DNA of 64,000 nucleotides from Trichobilharzia regenti. Taxonomy: Eukaryota; Platyhelminthes; Trematoda; Strigeidida; Schistosomatidae. The stretch is taken from assembly GCA_944472135.2 (NCBI GenBank), contig OX235270.1, positions 121,721,842 to 121,785,841 on the forward strand, given 5' to 3'. Every line of letters begins with the position of its first letter. Position 1 is the first letter of the stretch. The notes beneath the pieces were generated by a model, which worked only from the letters and a program-made list of their open reading frames with translations, was not told the origin of the DNA and searched no databases. Shown piece by piece: positions 29,598 through 40,390 of the stretch. The position numbers and the translations under genes were made by a program.

Positions 29598-32267
29598 ATG
29601 GTACTGGTCAGAAGAGACAGGGATAATAAGGAAGGAGGGGGAGTTGCTATATACTTTGATAGGCAACTTAAATGTGTGCGCGCAACGGACCCACCACTTA
29701 TCGAACTCCCAGACTCCATATGGTGTCATTTCACCGTAGGCCACACCAAGCACTTACTGGGTGGCATCTACCGATCTCCCACCTGTGGGGCAGAGCACAA
29801 TCAGCTACTGCTCAGCACTATCACAGGAATACGAGATTTGGGCTACGACCAAATCACCATAGCTGGAGATTTCAATGCTCCATCACTGAACCTTGGCTCC
29901 GGGTGTGCTAAGGGAAAATTTGGCCGAAACCTACTGCAAACTATTCGAAACACGGGACTGACTGAGAATGTTGGAGACGACACTAGGTGGGGCCCTAGTG
30001 GAAAGTCATCAAAACTAGATTATATTCTAACTAGTGACCAGCTACTCGTCGAAAAGGTCCAGATCATGACTCCTCTGGGAAGCAGTGACCATGCAGTCAT
30101 AGGTTTCGATCTTGTCCTCCGTGAGCGTTTGCAATGGGATGTTACGCGACCATGTCTGTGCTACAGCAAGGCTGACTATGCTGAAATGCGGAGGCTCTTG
30201 TCCGACGCAGACTGGCCCTTAGCATGGGACGACCTATCTGTGGATGAACACTGGGAAGTGGTAAAAAAGATTATCCATACAGCAATCTCGGATACCGTCC
30301 CTTTAGTCACAACACAGCCTAAGAGAAAGACGTCATGGTTGAAGAGAGGCACGCAACGTATTCTGCAAGCAAAGCGGAAGGCTTGGTTTACGTGGCGTGT
30401 ATCTAAGAGTCAGACCGACCATGATGCATACCTCGAACTCAGGAACCGGTGTAATGCAAGAGTCAGGAGGGACAGAAGGTCATTCCAGGCTAACCTTGCT
30501 AAAAAACTCCTATCAAACCCTAAAAACTTGTACCGATTCATGTCGGAAAGAAAACCGACAAACCAAGGGGCATGCGCCTTAGTAGGCCCAAACGGTCAAT
30601 ATCTCACTAGTCTGGAGATGGCTGAAACATTCAGTTCAGCCTTCGCTAAACAGCTAAACAGCAATGTGGATATTACAGTTACGGACCAAAATGGTGGCAC
30701 CACTATTTCAGAGGAGGAAGACCTAGCGACTACTCCCCAAATAAACCCCGCAATAGTACTAAGGAAGCTACAGCGACTCATACCTGGGAAGTCCCCAGGT
30801 TGTGATGACATCAGGCCATCTGTTCTGAAACAGTGCGCCGAGGCTCTCTGTAGACCCCTGTGCGACTTGTTCCAACACTCAATGGATTCGGGGACCCTGC
30901 CAAGGGAGTGGAAAAGAGCCATCCTTTCTCCAATCTTCAAGGGTGGGGACAGGCAAAACGCTGCTAGCTATAGACCAGTAGCTCTACTCCCAGTGGTATC
31001 AAAAGTACTGGAAAGTATTATTGACGACCACATCAGGGAATATTTCGATAGGACTAATATACTACATGAAGCCCAACATGGTTTCAGAAAAGGCAGATCC
31101 TGCGTCACTAACCTACTGTCAGCTTGGGACGACTGGACATCATGCTGGGACTTGAACGTACCAGTCCATGTGGTCTTCCTAGACTTTGAGAAGGCATTTG
31201 ACACTGTTCACCATGACCTTCTCCTACATAAAATAAGCCAGGCAGGCATAGGTGAGCCACTTCTGTCATGGTTGAAGGACTACCTAGCCGACAGGCAATT
31301 TTGCACTAAGGTTAACCGAGTCCGATCATCTTGGCACAGATCGTCATCAGGAGTGTCGCAGGGTTCTATCCTAGGACCACTGATGTTTTTGATTTTCATC
31401 AATGATCTACCACGCCGTCTGAGCTGCCCGACTCTCCTGTACGCTGACGACGTAAAAATATGGAGGGCGATAAAGTGTCCGGAGGACTCAGATAGGCTAC
31501 AGGAAGACCTAAACCTTCTGGAAGACTGGGCGGTGGCCAGTGGCATGACTTTCAACTTGAAAAAGTGCAAAGTAGTGAAGTTGCGCACCTGTAGACTGCA
31601 GAATGCAAGTTACACCCTGTGCAATGAAAGCTTGTCCTGCACAACGTCGGAACGCGACTTAGGTCTAGTTCTAACGGAAAAAATGGACACAAGCGTAAAT
31701 TACACAGGGGATGTAGCGAGGGCATATGCGGTCATACACTTTACGCATAGACAGTTAGGTGCACTCACTCCTGAGCTCTTTCTAATGTTGTACAAAACAT
31801 ACGTCAGGCCACACCTTGAGGTGCATAATATTATTGCACCCCCAATGCTGAGAAGAGATGCCAACCTCTTGGAAAGAGTCCAACGACGGGCAACAAAAGG
31901 AGTGGTTGGTCTCCGAAACAAACCATATGATGAAAGGCTGAAGAAATTAGGCCTGTTCACACTTAGTTACCGTCGGCTTAGGGGGGATTTGATTACTGCC
32001 TACAAAATAACAAATGACCAGAATCACCCAAACAAAGGTGTTCTGCCATTGAGTAGGTATAGGCTTCCACGTGGAAATCCCAGAAGGATAGCTCACCAGA
32101 GGGCAAGGACCCGGGTGCGCTCCCACTTCTTTTCACTGCGGGTTTGTCGTCCCTGGAATTCCTTACCGGCAGATGTAGCTATGGCACCGTCTTTGGACGC
32201 CTTTAAGCGAAGGCTGGACAACCATGCAGCGATACAAGGACTGCATCCAAATGGCCTATCTCCTTAA
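29598..32267 (+). CDS. CR1-type LINE ORF2: endonuclease and reverse transcriptase
   Basis: Open for 889 codons from the Met at 29598. The true N-terminus lies upstream: in the same frame 29526 onwards reads LKIIILTETWLNPTI (endonuclease motif), and one base-shift earlier (29450-29505) reads LYSNVRGLRGKVGELEI. A frameshift near 29505-29525 therefore cuts off the start. Endonuclease motifs: GDFNAPSLNLG (about residue 90) and SSDHAVIGFD (about 163). RT motifs: PGCDDIRPSVLKQCA, AQHGFRKGRSCVTNLL, FLDFEKAFDTVHHDLL (about 527), SSGVSQGSILGPLMFLIFIN and LLYADDVKIW (about 613). The C-terminus has RRATKGVVGLRNKPYDER and RVCRPWNSLPADV, typical of CR1/Jockey LINEs. Confidence 0.9.
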   Translation: MVLVRRDRDNKEGGGVAIYFDRQLKCVRATDPPLIELPDSIWCHFTVGHTKHLLGGIYRSPTCGAEHNQLLLSTITGIRDLGYDQITIAGDFNAPSLNLGSGCAKGKFGRNLLQTIRNTGLTENVGDDTRWGPSGKSSKLDYILTSDQLLVEKVQIMTPLGSSDHAVIGFDLVLRERLQWDVTRPCLCYSKADYAEMRRLLSDADWPLAWDDLSVDEHWEVVKKIIHTAISDTVPLVTTQPKRKTSWLKRGTQRILQAKRKAWFTWRVSKSQTDHDAYLELRNRCNARVRRDRRSFQANLAKKLLSNPKNLYRFMSERKPTNQGACALVGPNGQYLTSLEMAETFSSAFAKQLNSNVDITVTDQNGGTTISEEEDLATTPQINPAIVLRKLQRLIPGKSPGCDDIRPSVLKQCAEALCRPLCDLFQHSMDSGTLPREWKRAILSPIFKGGDRQNAASYRPVALLPVVSKVLESIIDDHIREYFDRTNILHEAQHGFRKGRSCVTNLLSAWDDWTSCWDLNVPVHVVFLDFEKAFDTVHHDLLLHKISQAGIGEPLLSWLKDYLADRQFCTKVNRVRSSWHRSSSGVSQGSILGPLMFLIFINDLPRRLSCPTLLYADDVKIWRAIKCPEDSDRLQEDLNLLEDWAVASGMTFNLKKCKVVKLRTCRLQNASYTLCNESLSCTTSERDLGLVLTEKMDTSVNYTGDVARAYAVIHFTHRQLGALTPELFLMLYKTYVRPHLEVHNIIAPPMLRRDANLLERVQRRATKGVVGLRNKPYDERLKKLGLFTLSYRRLRGDLITAYKITNDQNHPNKGVLPLSRYRLPRGNPRRIAHQRARTRVRSHFFSLRVCRPWNSLPADVAMAPSLDAFKRRLDNHAAIQGLHPNGLSP

Positions 32268-32796
32268 AATCGCATTTACCAATCAGGGTAGATAATTAAA
32301 CTCGTCATTTTACTTCTTTACATTCTCTCCCGTCTTACTCTCCTGACAACTTATTAATATTATAATTACTATTATTATTTTATTACTATTACCGATATAT
32401 ATATTATTCTTCAAACTTAATGAGCTGACTGTTGTTACGTTTCCTATTTTCGTTTCTGTCTCTTAGTCTGAATAGCTTCACTAATTATATCTATTATTAT
32501 TATTACTACTATTATTATTATTACTATCTCTTTTCTCTTGTCGACAATACCGAAGGACTAACTGGCGAAAGGATCAACTCCAATCACAGTAGTAACAGTC
32601 TTAACATACCTCATACTACAAACCACATATAATTAATCCCAGCACTACTCCCTTTGGAGTCAACCAAAGCTACGACAGTCGAGTGGCGGGACAAGCTACG
32701 CAGAAGTTTACCGAAGATCAAGAACCTATACCTCACAATCAAGAAGCGAGCACAAAGAAATCAAATTGGTTTATACTAGCTCGTAAAAACGATATT

Positions 32797-33396
32797 GGAT
32801 ATTGGATAGAAACTATTAAGAACTTTCCCGAACCTGATTCCTTAAAGAAACTTAGACGTTTTCTCGGGATGTTCAACTTCAACCGACGTTTTATTCCACC
32901 ATGTGCCTCCATAGTTCAGCCACTGACCGACCTACTTAGATGCGATTCGAAGAAATTTCAGTGGTCTGAAGAAGCAAAAGCAGCATTTAATAATGCAAAA
33001 GATGCCTTATCCAACGTAGTAATGTTATCTCATATCAACCCAGAAGCTTCACTCATTTTATGTACAGATGCATCGCAGGTAGCAGTGGGAGCAGTTTTAC
33101 AACAAAAATTCAATAATGACACCACTCCACTTTCTTTCTTCTCCAAGAAATTGGAACCTGCGCAAACTCGTTGCAGCACTTTTGGCAGAGAACTGTTAGC
33201 CATCTACCTAGCAGTGAAACATTTCAGCTTCTTACTACAAGGTCGACATTTTACTATCTTAACCGACCATAAGCCTCTTTGTTATGTTTCACCACTTCGT
33301 TGGACAGACACTCATCGAGAGAAGCCAGACAACTGGATTACATATCACAATTCTCAACAGACATCCAGTTCATCAAAGGAGATTCCAATATCGTAG
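32797..33396 (+). pseudogene. Gypsy RT connection and RNase H, after the LINE insertion
   Basis: Resumes with IKNFPEPDSLKKLRRFLGMF and NFNRRFIPPCA (RT thumb), then FQWSEEAKAAF. RNase H motifs follow: LILCTDASQVAVGAVLQQ (catalytic Asp), TFGRELLAIYLAVKHF (catalytic Glu) and FTILTDHKPLCY (Asp). Near 33300 the frame shifts by one base and the remainder of RNase H continues in the next frame. The open frame begins at 32683, but the part before about 32797 is not gypsy-like. Confidence 0.85.
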
Positions 33397-34748
33397 CCGA
33401 TTCCTTATCTCGATGTGACGTTAATCACCTTCTATCTTCGATAGATATTAGCTTAGACAATATAGCCAAGCTGCAGAAAAATGACGCCGAACTCCATACT
33501 TGTAGACGAAACTCCTCCCTACAGTTGCAGGATGTACCTATTCCCCTGTCTGATACAACTATCGTCTGCGACGTTTCAACGGGCGTTCATAGACCTTTTG
33601 TTCCACTAAGTTGTCGAAAACCTTTGTTTGAACATCTACATTCATTGTCTCATCCTGGAGTGCGTGCTACGGTCAAGTTGATCAGCGAGCGTTTTGTTTG
33701 GCCCAAGATGAACTCCGATATTCGGAAATGGGCCCGCCAATGCTTGCAATGTCAAAGATCCAAGGTACATCATCATACCGTCACACCTCCAAAACAGTTC
33801 AATTTACCGGATAAACGATTTCAACACGTTCATATAGATATTATTGGACCATTACCTCCATCCAGAGGGTTTACTCATATACTTACTGCTATTGATCGAT
33901 TTACCCGATGGGCTATTGCTTGTCCACTCAACGATATATCTGCAGAAAATATCGCTTTGGTTTCCTTAGATCGCTGGGTGTCAAACTACGGAGTACCCAC
34001 AACTATTACAACAGACCGAGGAGCTCAATTTCAATCAACTCTGTTTCGAGAGTTTACGAGACTCCTTGGAGTGAACCATATCTCCACTACAGCTTATCAT
34101 CCTGCAGCGAATGGTCTGGTGGAACGTTTCCATCGACAACTGAAAAGCTCGCTTATGGCACAAGCTGACTCATCTAAGTGGAGTGAACACCTACCATTAG
34201 TTCTTCTCAGTATCCGATCAACTGTAAAAGAAGATTTGGGATGTACACCAGCTCAACTTGTGTATGGTACTACCCTCACATTGCCTGGTCAGTTAGTTCC
34301 GTCTAATGATTCAACTGAAGTAAATATCTCCGACTTCACCAACCGCCTTACCCAGCAAATGCTCCAGCTTCGACCAGTAGCCCCTCGCCAATCACTTCAG
34401 AAAGCTCACGTTAACAAGAATCTGCTCACTAGCAAATTTGTATTTGTTCGCGTCGATGCCATTAGAAAAGGTTTACAGCATCCATATGAAGGTCCTTTTC
34501 TAGTACTTAAACGCACCGATAAATACTTCACGCTGAACAAACATGGTAAACCGGAGACTGTTTCTATTGATCGTCTTAAACCAGCGTACACCGACAGCGA
34601 ATATGAAACACTAGCAACGCCGACACCAATGAACAATGAGAAAGTCAATTCAACTCCAACTCTCCCGCTCTTCACACTTCCCCCTGTACAGACACGCAGT
34701 GGACGGCAGATCTGTAAACCTGCCCGCTATGTTCATTTTATTGACTGA
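33279..34748 (+). CDS. Gypsy RNase H end and integrase
   Basis: Starts with the RNase H end (SREARQLDYISQFSTDIQFI and ADSLSR). The integrase zinc domain follows (HLHSLSHPGVRATVKLI ... CLQCQRSK, the HHCC pattern). The catalytic core is HVHIDIIGPLPPSRGF, then TTDRGAQFQS, then AYHPAANGLVERFHRQLK, giving the D, D, E triad. The C-terminal part contains KFVFVRVDAIRKGLQHPYEG, a GPY-type module, and ends near the 3' LTR. In an intact element this would be continuous with the frame upstream. Confidence 0.9.
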   Translation: MLCFTTSLDRHSSREARQLDYISQFSTDIQFIKGDSNIVADSLSRCDVNHLLSSIDISLDNIAKLQKNDAELHTCRRNSSLQLQDVPIPLSDTTIVCDVSTGVHRPFVPLSCRKPLFEHLHSLSHPGVRATVKLISERFVWPKMNSDIRKWARQCLQCQRSKVHHHTVTPPKQFNLPDKRFQHVHIDIIGPLPPSRGFTHILTAIDRFTRWAIACPLNDISAENIALVSLDRWVSNYGVPTTITTDRGAQFQSTLFREFTRLLGVNHISTTAYHPAANGLVERFHRQLKSSLMAQADSSKWSEHLPLVLLSIRSTVKEDLGCTPAQLVYGTTLTLPGQLVPSNDSTEVNISDFTNRLTQQMLQLRPVAPRQSLQKAHVNKNLLTSKFVFVRVDAIRKGLQHPYEGPFLVLKRTDKYFTLNKHGKPETVSIDRLKPAYTDSEYETLATPTPMNNEKVNSTPTLPLFTLPPVQTRSGRQICKPARYVHFID

Positions 34749-35201
34749 CATAAAAAAAGAAAGTACGTTAACCTCATTTAGACATTCTTCTCATTACTAT
34801 TGTTGTCGAGATTCATTTCATTATAATCATAAATATTTATTAGTATTATTATTTGCTGTTCGTCAACTGTACTGCAAGCACACGCATTCACCAAGTATAT
34901 GTATATATCTATTTATATATGAATTTCACAAATGTTAACGAACATGTCATGGTTTATTATTTACATAAATTTTTTATTTAAAATTACAAGTTTTGATTTT
35001 TTTTAAATTCCTGTATGTGCTTGTATGTGCTAAACTTTGTACGACACGGATGCATGCCATACATCTTGATCTAACTTTTTATCCTTATTGTTTTTATTGT
35101 TATTTTTTTGTTATCCTTATTGTTGACATTGTCCCTTATTTATGTTGCTTATATTCATGTAATCGTCCACGAGGACAAGTACTGATGGTCCTCCGGACCT
35201 C

Positions 35202-35215
35202 TAAGAGGGGAGCCC
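35202..35215 (+). promoter_or_regulatory. Polypurine tract of the gypsy element
   Basis: taagaggggagccc abuts the 3' LTR; the purine run aagaggggag is the likely plus-strand primer. Confidence 0.6.
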
Positions 35216-35673
35216 TGTGGAGTCCTCAAAAATAAACTTATCCAAATTTTACTACTATGTAAATAATGAACATATTGTACACTACTTTGTTTTAACCATA
35301 AACTCTGTACTTTGAACTTTACCTCGGGTTTTGAAAAAATATATAGTTCTGCCTTCGACTCTCCGTCTTCTCCACCATCTCAACTGCCGTCGATCAATTT
35401 TAATCACCTGCTTTCTATCTCAAACTTTTGCAGGAGCACCGTAGTTCTTCCTACGTACTTTGGTCGACCTCCGGCAACGTCAACATTGGAGAATTAGTAC
35501 TGGAGCAGTCTTCCCGCAGCACCTGGAGTCTATTACGTTTATTGTGAACTTTGGATCTTTGTAAACCGAAGTAACCAAACTTTAATACATTCTTCCCGTA
35601 ACTAAACTGATTTGGTACTTTATTTTCTATTTCAATTTGGGTAACTAAGCTAACAGAGTAAAATTTCACCACA
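35216..35673 (+). repeat. 3' LTR of the CsRn1-like gypsy element
   Basis: The LTR is 458 bp, matches 26742-27200 and ends CCACA. It is followed directly by the second AGTA (35674-35677). Positions 35678-35964 hold no recognised feature. Confidence 0.92.
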
Positions 35674-35964
35674 AGTATGCTAACGCAATATCTAATACCC
35701 ACAACTTCTATAGTATTGGTTCCGCGTAGACCAAAGGTGAAGCAAACCAGCAGGACTGATCGGCCAAATTAAGAATTATATTTCGGTACCAAATCGGAGT
35801 GCGAGATGATTGTCTAACTAGCTAGTGATCGTGCACGAACGAACGTAACACGATTATGTGCCAAATAGCGTGGATGCGTGACCGGAAGCCTTCAGCTAAA
35901 CAAGTCGACTTAAACAGTGACAGACAGCATCCAATTTTGAGTGATGAATGCTGTGGTCAATAAT

Positions 35965-36326
35965 TCTGGGGAATTACCTAAAACTGCGAACCTATGGAAG
36001 ATGTTAAGGGGAAAATAACTACTAAAGAGGAGAAACAAAAGATCCAATGGGCTGATCATTTCGAAGAACTCTTGAACCAGCCATCACAGGCAAGTCATCC
36101 AGAAACACTACGAGCAGCCTTTAAACTGACAGTGAGTGCCAATCATTCAACAAAAAGCATTTCTGAGGTGCAGCAAAGTTACTGGAATTCAGAGGGTATC
36201 CCTCCTGAAGCCACGAAAACGGATTTAGATACTGCGACTGAAATGTTCACAGCGCTATTGCAAAAAGTTTGGGAGGAAGAAAAGGAACCCACTCATTGGA
36301 AGGACCGCCACAATAGCGGCAGGTAG
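35965..36326 (+). pseudogene. RTE (SR2-like) fragment, linker and early RT
   Basis: The open stretch includes ITTKEEKQKIQWADHFEELL, NHSTKSISEVQQ, EGIPPEATKTDLDTATEMF and LLQKVWEEEKEPTHWKD. It aligns with the segment of the intact RTE protein between its linker and KVWKEGKVPEDW. It is cut at both ends and its palm is missing. Confidence 0.75.
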
Positions 36327-36785
36327 TTCCCCAAGATTATTCGCCTTCAGCATTCATCACTGGAGGCTGACCTTCATCATTTAAGTTGACTGGCTCAGTC
36401 TGAGGCCTGAGGTCAAGTAACCACACCATTTGGTACACCGTCATGCTAAGTTCCTCCGTTCATTTATGCACTATCCTTAGCCAGTTAGACAATAGACCTC
36501 GCACTACGATTTCGATCCCAAAGCATACTTCGTATTTTTAGACGACCAACTTGCTGATTTGATTTGGTGTACGCAGAACAAGTAATACAGGAGTGGTGAG
36601 TATAGCAACTTCTACTAGTATCCGTCGTGCTTTTCGTACACGTCAACACACCCTCTTCCTCTAAACCAACGAGCCCTACCTCTAACCTCACCCTCTTTGG
36701 GAAACACGCAGACAAATCCAGTGAGTTCGTCCTATTTTATATTTGTTCATGTGTTAGATTTACTATACTTTAAACCCTTTTTACC
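36327..36785. other. Interval that may hold the LTR of the second gypsy element
   Basis: About 460 bp between the RTE fragment and the gag-like frame at 36786. It has no coding signal. Its position directly before gag suggests LTR or leader sequence, but there is no second copy in the window to confirm that. Confidence 0.3.
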
Positions 36786-36980
36786 ATGAGTGAAAACACA
36801 CCAAAAATCCTCCTCATTCGATCAGCTAGGACCAGTATTCAGCTCGTGCCATTTTGGTCAGACAATTCAAAAACATGGTTTCTGTTAGCCACGACTGACC
36901 TTTGTGAGCATGAAGTCAATGGTCGACGTTCACAGTTACTGGCGGTTGTATGCTCCCTACCGCAGGAATTAACTAAATGA
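36786..36980 (+). pseudogene. Gag fragment of the second gypsy element
   Basis: 64 codons. IQLVPFWSDNSKTWFLLATT followed by QLLAVVCSLPQEL matches the start of retrotransposon Gag domains (PPFW..dp..WF...). A stop follows, and the rest of Gag is missing. Confidence 0.5.
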
Positions 36981-37057
36981 GCTGCTGCACAGCTGTCAAG
37001 CTCAGAGGTAAGCAACCCCTCTCAGACGCTTAAAGTAGCTGTCCTTAAGAGGGCGAC

Positions 37058-38765
37058 GTGACGATTCCGTTCCTAGCTGTACCTGACTTGTTCCGAACAA
37101 TCCTAAGGGCAGAGGTTTTGCGAGAAGTAGATGCAACGATTAAAGTGGAGAAAGGGGTTGTGGTTACAAAATATGGGTATCATGGCATGCACGAGAATAG
37201 TGAGGTAGCAGGGATTGCGGCGTCGAAAGTCCTAGGCGTAGCAACGCCACTTAGCAAATACGACTATCTTTCCACTGTGATGAAGTGAGGCACTAAATTC
37301 CAGTGATGAGTGAGAGATTGAGACCATTCATAACTCAAAGAGTTCCATGTCATTTAGAAAGCGAGGTTGAACAATGACATTACTGAAGAAGCCAATAGCC
37401 CATATAGTCCTCCAGTGCTGCTAGTGAGGAAAACCAACGGGAAACGCAGATTTCATGTTGATTTTCGACAATTAAACAGCATAACAGAGCTAAGACCATG
37501 TGCGACGCCAAGCGTAGCAGAAACTTTAGATCGCTTACAGAGTGCAAAGCTGTTCACAGTCTTAGATCTGCGATCGGGATACTGGCAACTACCGATACAA
37601 CAAGGAGATAGAGATAAGACGGCGTTCTCTGTGAGACAAAAATATTGGTTTAAACGCATGCCTTTTGGACTGGCAGGTGCCCCAATTACGTTTAAGCGAC
37701 TTATGACGTTGCTGCTTAAGAATTTGAGTAACGTCGAAGTTTATGGCGATGATCTAGTGATGTACGGTGCGAACGAGAGTGACCACGTAGAGCATGTAGA
37801 GGAAGTTTTAAGACGCATCGGAGAATTCAGCCTACGCATCAACAAGGCGAAACCTCAGATTGCTAAACAGAACGTTGCACTTTTAGGACATAGGGTGGGA
37901 AACGGTGAGATAACACCACTGCCTGGGAAATTTTAACAAACTAGCCCACTGAACCCTCGAATTTGAAGAGGAAATTAAAACGGTTTTCGGAGATAGCAGC
38001 TTGTATGGTCGGTTCGTAAAAAGCTTCAACATGTTAGCGGCTCCGCTCTACGGGCTATTAGGCGGGCCAAAGTTTGTCTAGTTGCAAGACTCGCGGAAGG
38101 TATTTGACCACATTAAACAGCTGATGGATCACCAGAGAATGTCACTGAGATTATCGGTGCCAGCAAGGCCTTTCATAGTGTCTGTGGATGCCAGCGACCA
38201 CTGAATAGGCGCAGTACCCAGGCAGGGTCGTTGAATACGCCGGCCGTGTTTTGACACACACGGAGCAGAAGCATTCAACAATAGAGAAGGAGTGTTTGGC
38301 GATTGTGTGGGCGTTAGACAAGCAGAGATCCTACTTACTTGGTCAACGCTTCCACGTAGAGACTGATCATAAGCCGTTGCAGTGGCTGGAAACCTCCAGA
38401 GACCCGCGTGGGAATCGGTCACGGTGGATTTTACACGTGCAAAAGTGTGACTCCACGATCCCCCATGTTCCAGGAGAAGAGAACGTATTACCAGGTATTT
38501 TATCTAGAACCGAAGATAAGGTAGAGTTACCTGAAATAGAGTATGGTGCAAATGCCTTAGAGTGGAACTTGTCCAGAGGGAAAGATCGGATGACACCCTG
38601 CAAACTGTCATACAAGTGATAACTAACGTAAAAAAGGTGAATCGGGCCACAGCGAGTCGTGAGCTAAAATTCCTAATCAGATATAAAGATTGGCCAAGCT
38701 TGAACGTATACGGAATGTTGAGGAGGCGGTACAGCGCATTGCTGTCTTCTTACTTCAAACTCACA
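37058..38765 (+). pseudogene. Ty3/gypsy pol remnant (protease end, RT, RNase H), second gypsy family
   Basis: A poorly identified frame 37058-37288 precedes RT. The frame 37367-37936 contains ANSPYSPPVLLVRKTNGKR, FHVDFRQLNSITELRPC, FTVLDLRSGYWQLPIQ (catalytic Asp), RMPFGLAGAP and VYGDDLVMYG, where the usual YxDD is YGDD. Stops and shifts fall between 37936 and 38250. The frame 38251-38619 carries RNase H (TIEKECLAIVWALDKQRSYL, FHVETDHKPLQWLE, IPHVPGEENVLPGILSR). No integrase is found; the copy is cut at about 38765 by RTE sequence. It is the same family as 25741-26737. Confidence 0.8.
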
Positions 38766-40110
38766 GTCTGACGCATAATACAGGCCACCACAATTAGGAA
38801 CAACATCGGTGATAATAGGGAGCCAGCTTTGTCATATTCCTGTTGTCAGTTGAAGTAAACATTGAACGTTGGTTCATTGGTCTTGGTCTCCATTGGTGAG
38901 CAACTCAAAGGCGCGAATGGTTCGATCATGTACAAGTTTGACGAAGGCGAATGAAAACGATTAAAAGTACATAATAATTTTGTATAAAACATTTGTTTAT
39001 AGACTTATACTATTCTCCACCTTAATTGCCAAACAGTATACCTTCTTTCTTACAATACTGGTGTTTTGGAGTTGAAGTCGCAGAAAGTACATAGTGTTTA
39101 TCGGTTCGGAGCGTCTTCATGACAATAGGAGCTTAGGTTTGAGTTCTGGTTTCACTTGAGATGCCTCGCTGAGTTTTCCGTTGGGGATCACCCGACACGT
39201 GGCATTGTTATATAGCCAGTTGTTGAACGAGGTTGATTACGACTTAGCCACTGCACGCCGTAGTGCTGAAGTAGTTTCCAGATTACTTCTTGGTCAACAC
39301 TGCCGATCCAGAGCCTCTCAACCCATGATGAGTTCTCTCCCTGCATTGTCTGCTCCTAGTTTGGCTTGCACTCATATCACCTATAGAGGTTTTGACGTCG
39401 CCATTCGGGACGTTGTCCGTCACTATTTGTGGTTGTCTGTAAAAATCTTCCTCCTTCTCTTGTTCCGCGTTGTTTGTAGCACTATATGTAGTATTGGATA
39501 ATTGTGACTTTCCTTTTAAGTTGAATCTTGCTGTCATAATACTTTAGGAGGAGATTGGTGCCCCCTGCATTAAGGCTTTGACTCCCGCTGGTAACACCAT
39601 GATAGCCACTCAGTTTGCTCGTGGTTGTCACCTGAGTGACTAGACTAGAATAGATTACTGACTCACCAGTCGACCATTTTAGCACTTCACATCCATTCCA
39701 CCTGCTCTCGCAGATACCCAGCGCTTCTATGCCATATCTTCGCATTTCTTTGGCTACCTGGGCCGCCTTTCCAGTCAGCCTCGTACATTGCACAGACACC
39801 CAACGTCCCCATTCTTATTCTTGCATTCATCGACAGAAGACATGTCGGCTGGTTGACTGGCCTGCTGAAGACTGGCTTTCGCCAGCCGTCTGTGTCATTT
39901 CGCCTCTCCGATTCGAGTGGAGAATAAGATTGTTGTTATTTGAAGTTTTTGTATTTTCAGTATATTTTTTGTGCGTTGAAGTTTCTGTAGCAGTTTGATT
40001 GATTTTGTGGTGCCGGTTAGCTAGTCCCACACCCAACTCTTCCTCTTTACTTGGGCTTGTGACTGGCTGGAGAACTAGGTGAGGTTCGTCATGATATCTC
40101 CGTATATGAA
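38764..40110 (-). pseudogene. Rearranged RTE LINE (SR2-like), RT piece joined to endonuclease and 5' leader
   Basis: On the minus strand, 39310-40110 reads from the RTE 5' leader (about 39840-40110) into the endonuclease start (LTGKAAQVAKEMRRYGIEAL, GICESRWNG, STGESVIYSS) and GDMSA. At about 39305 it jumps directly to an RT segment (39140-39305) that corresponds to 13590-13743 of the other decayed copy. A second RT piece (38764-38860) corresponds to 13503-13590. The intervening 38861-39139 is unrelated. So there is one large internal deletion and one insertion. Confidence 0.75.
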
Positions 40111-40188
40111 AAGCCAAGTAACTGAGTTCTCTAATGTATTTGCACAATTTTGTTTATTCTCTTTATTTTACCTGATCTCTTTGTGTAG

Positions 40189-40390
40189 GACAGAAATCGT
40201 CCTCCTGAACTAGTGCGTGTTTTTCTTCCAGGTCGCAGAATATCGTCTGATTTAAAGCGAACTCAAATTCTGCACCCACAGCATGGTGTTAAAATTAGTG
40301 CTATTGTGGAATTCACAGATCGACCTAGCGTGTTGGAAGCTATCAACTTGGCTCGTTCAAACTGGGGGCAAATATATGCCCATCTTTTAA
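40189..40390 (+). CDS. Exon resembling the RNA-recognition domain of La-related protein 6
   Basis: An acceptor (a T-rich tract ending ttgtgtag) opens a 67-codon frame, DRNRPPELVRVFLPGRRISS ... DLKRTQILHPQHGVKISAIV ... EFTDRPSVLEAINLA. It ends at a gtacgc donor in phase 1. The pattern VRxxxPGxxxxxDLxR, then GV...AIVEF, then an Ala-rich helix, matches the RRM of LARP6 (VRILRPGREIPPDIRR, CAIVEFE). LARP6 binds structured mRNA 5' regions through its La module and RRM. No La-motif exon is recognised upstream, nor a C-terminal exon downstream. The flanks are retroelement-rich, so neighbouring exons may be far away. Assignment is by pattern only. Confidence 0.5.

Larger units (their letters stand above)
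28917..32690 (+). mobile_element. CR1-type LINE nested in the gypsy RT
   Basis: Sense-strand insertion that splits the gypsy polyprotein. It starts inside its own ORF1 (5'-truncated) and carries a largely intact ORF2. After the stop at 32267 it has a 3' region with (att)n tracts (about 32355-32530). The exact right boundary lies between 32530 and 32800. No target duplication was recognised by eye. Confidence 0.75.
26742..35673 (+). mobile_element. Ty3/gypsy LTR retrotransposon (CsRn1-like) carrying a nested LINE
   Basis: Two direct LTRs bound gag, protease, RT, RNase H and integrase in gypsy order, and the element is flanked by AGTA. The coding part is broken. There is a one-base indel at a 7-A run between protease and RT (near 28093), a frameshift in RNase H near 33300, and a shortened gag. 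A CR1-type LINE is inserted in the RT domain (about 28917-32690). The Gag finger pattern and the integrase resemble the CsRn1 clade (Boudicca-like elements in schistosomes). LTR identity is close to complete. Confidence 0.9.
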
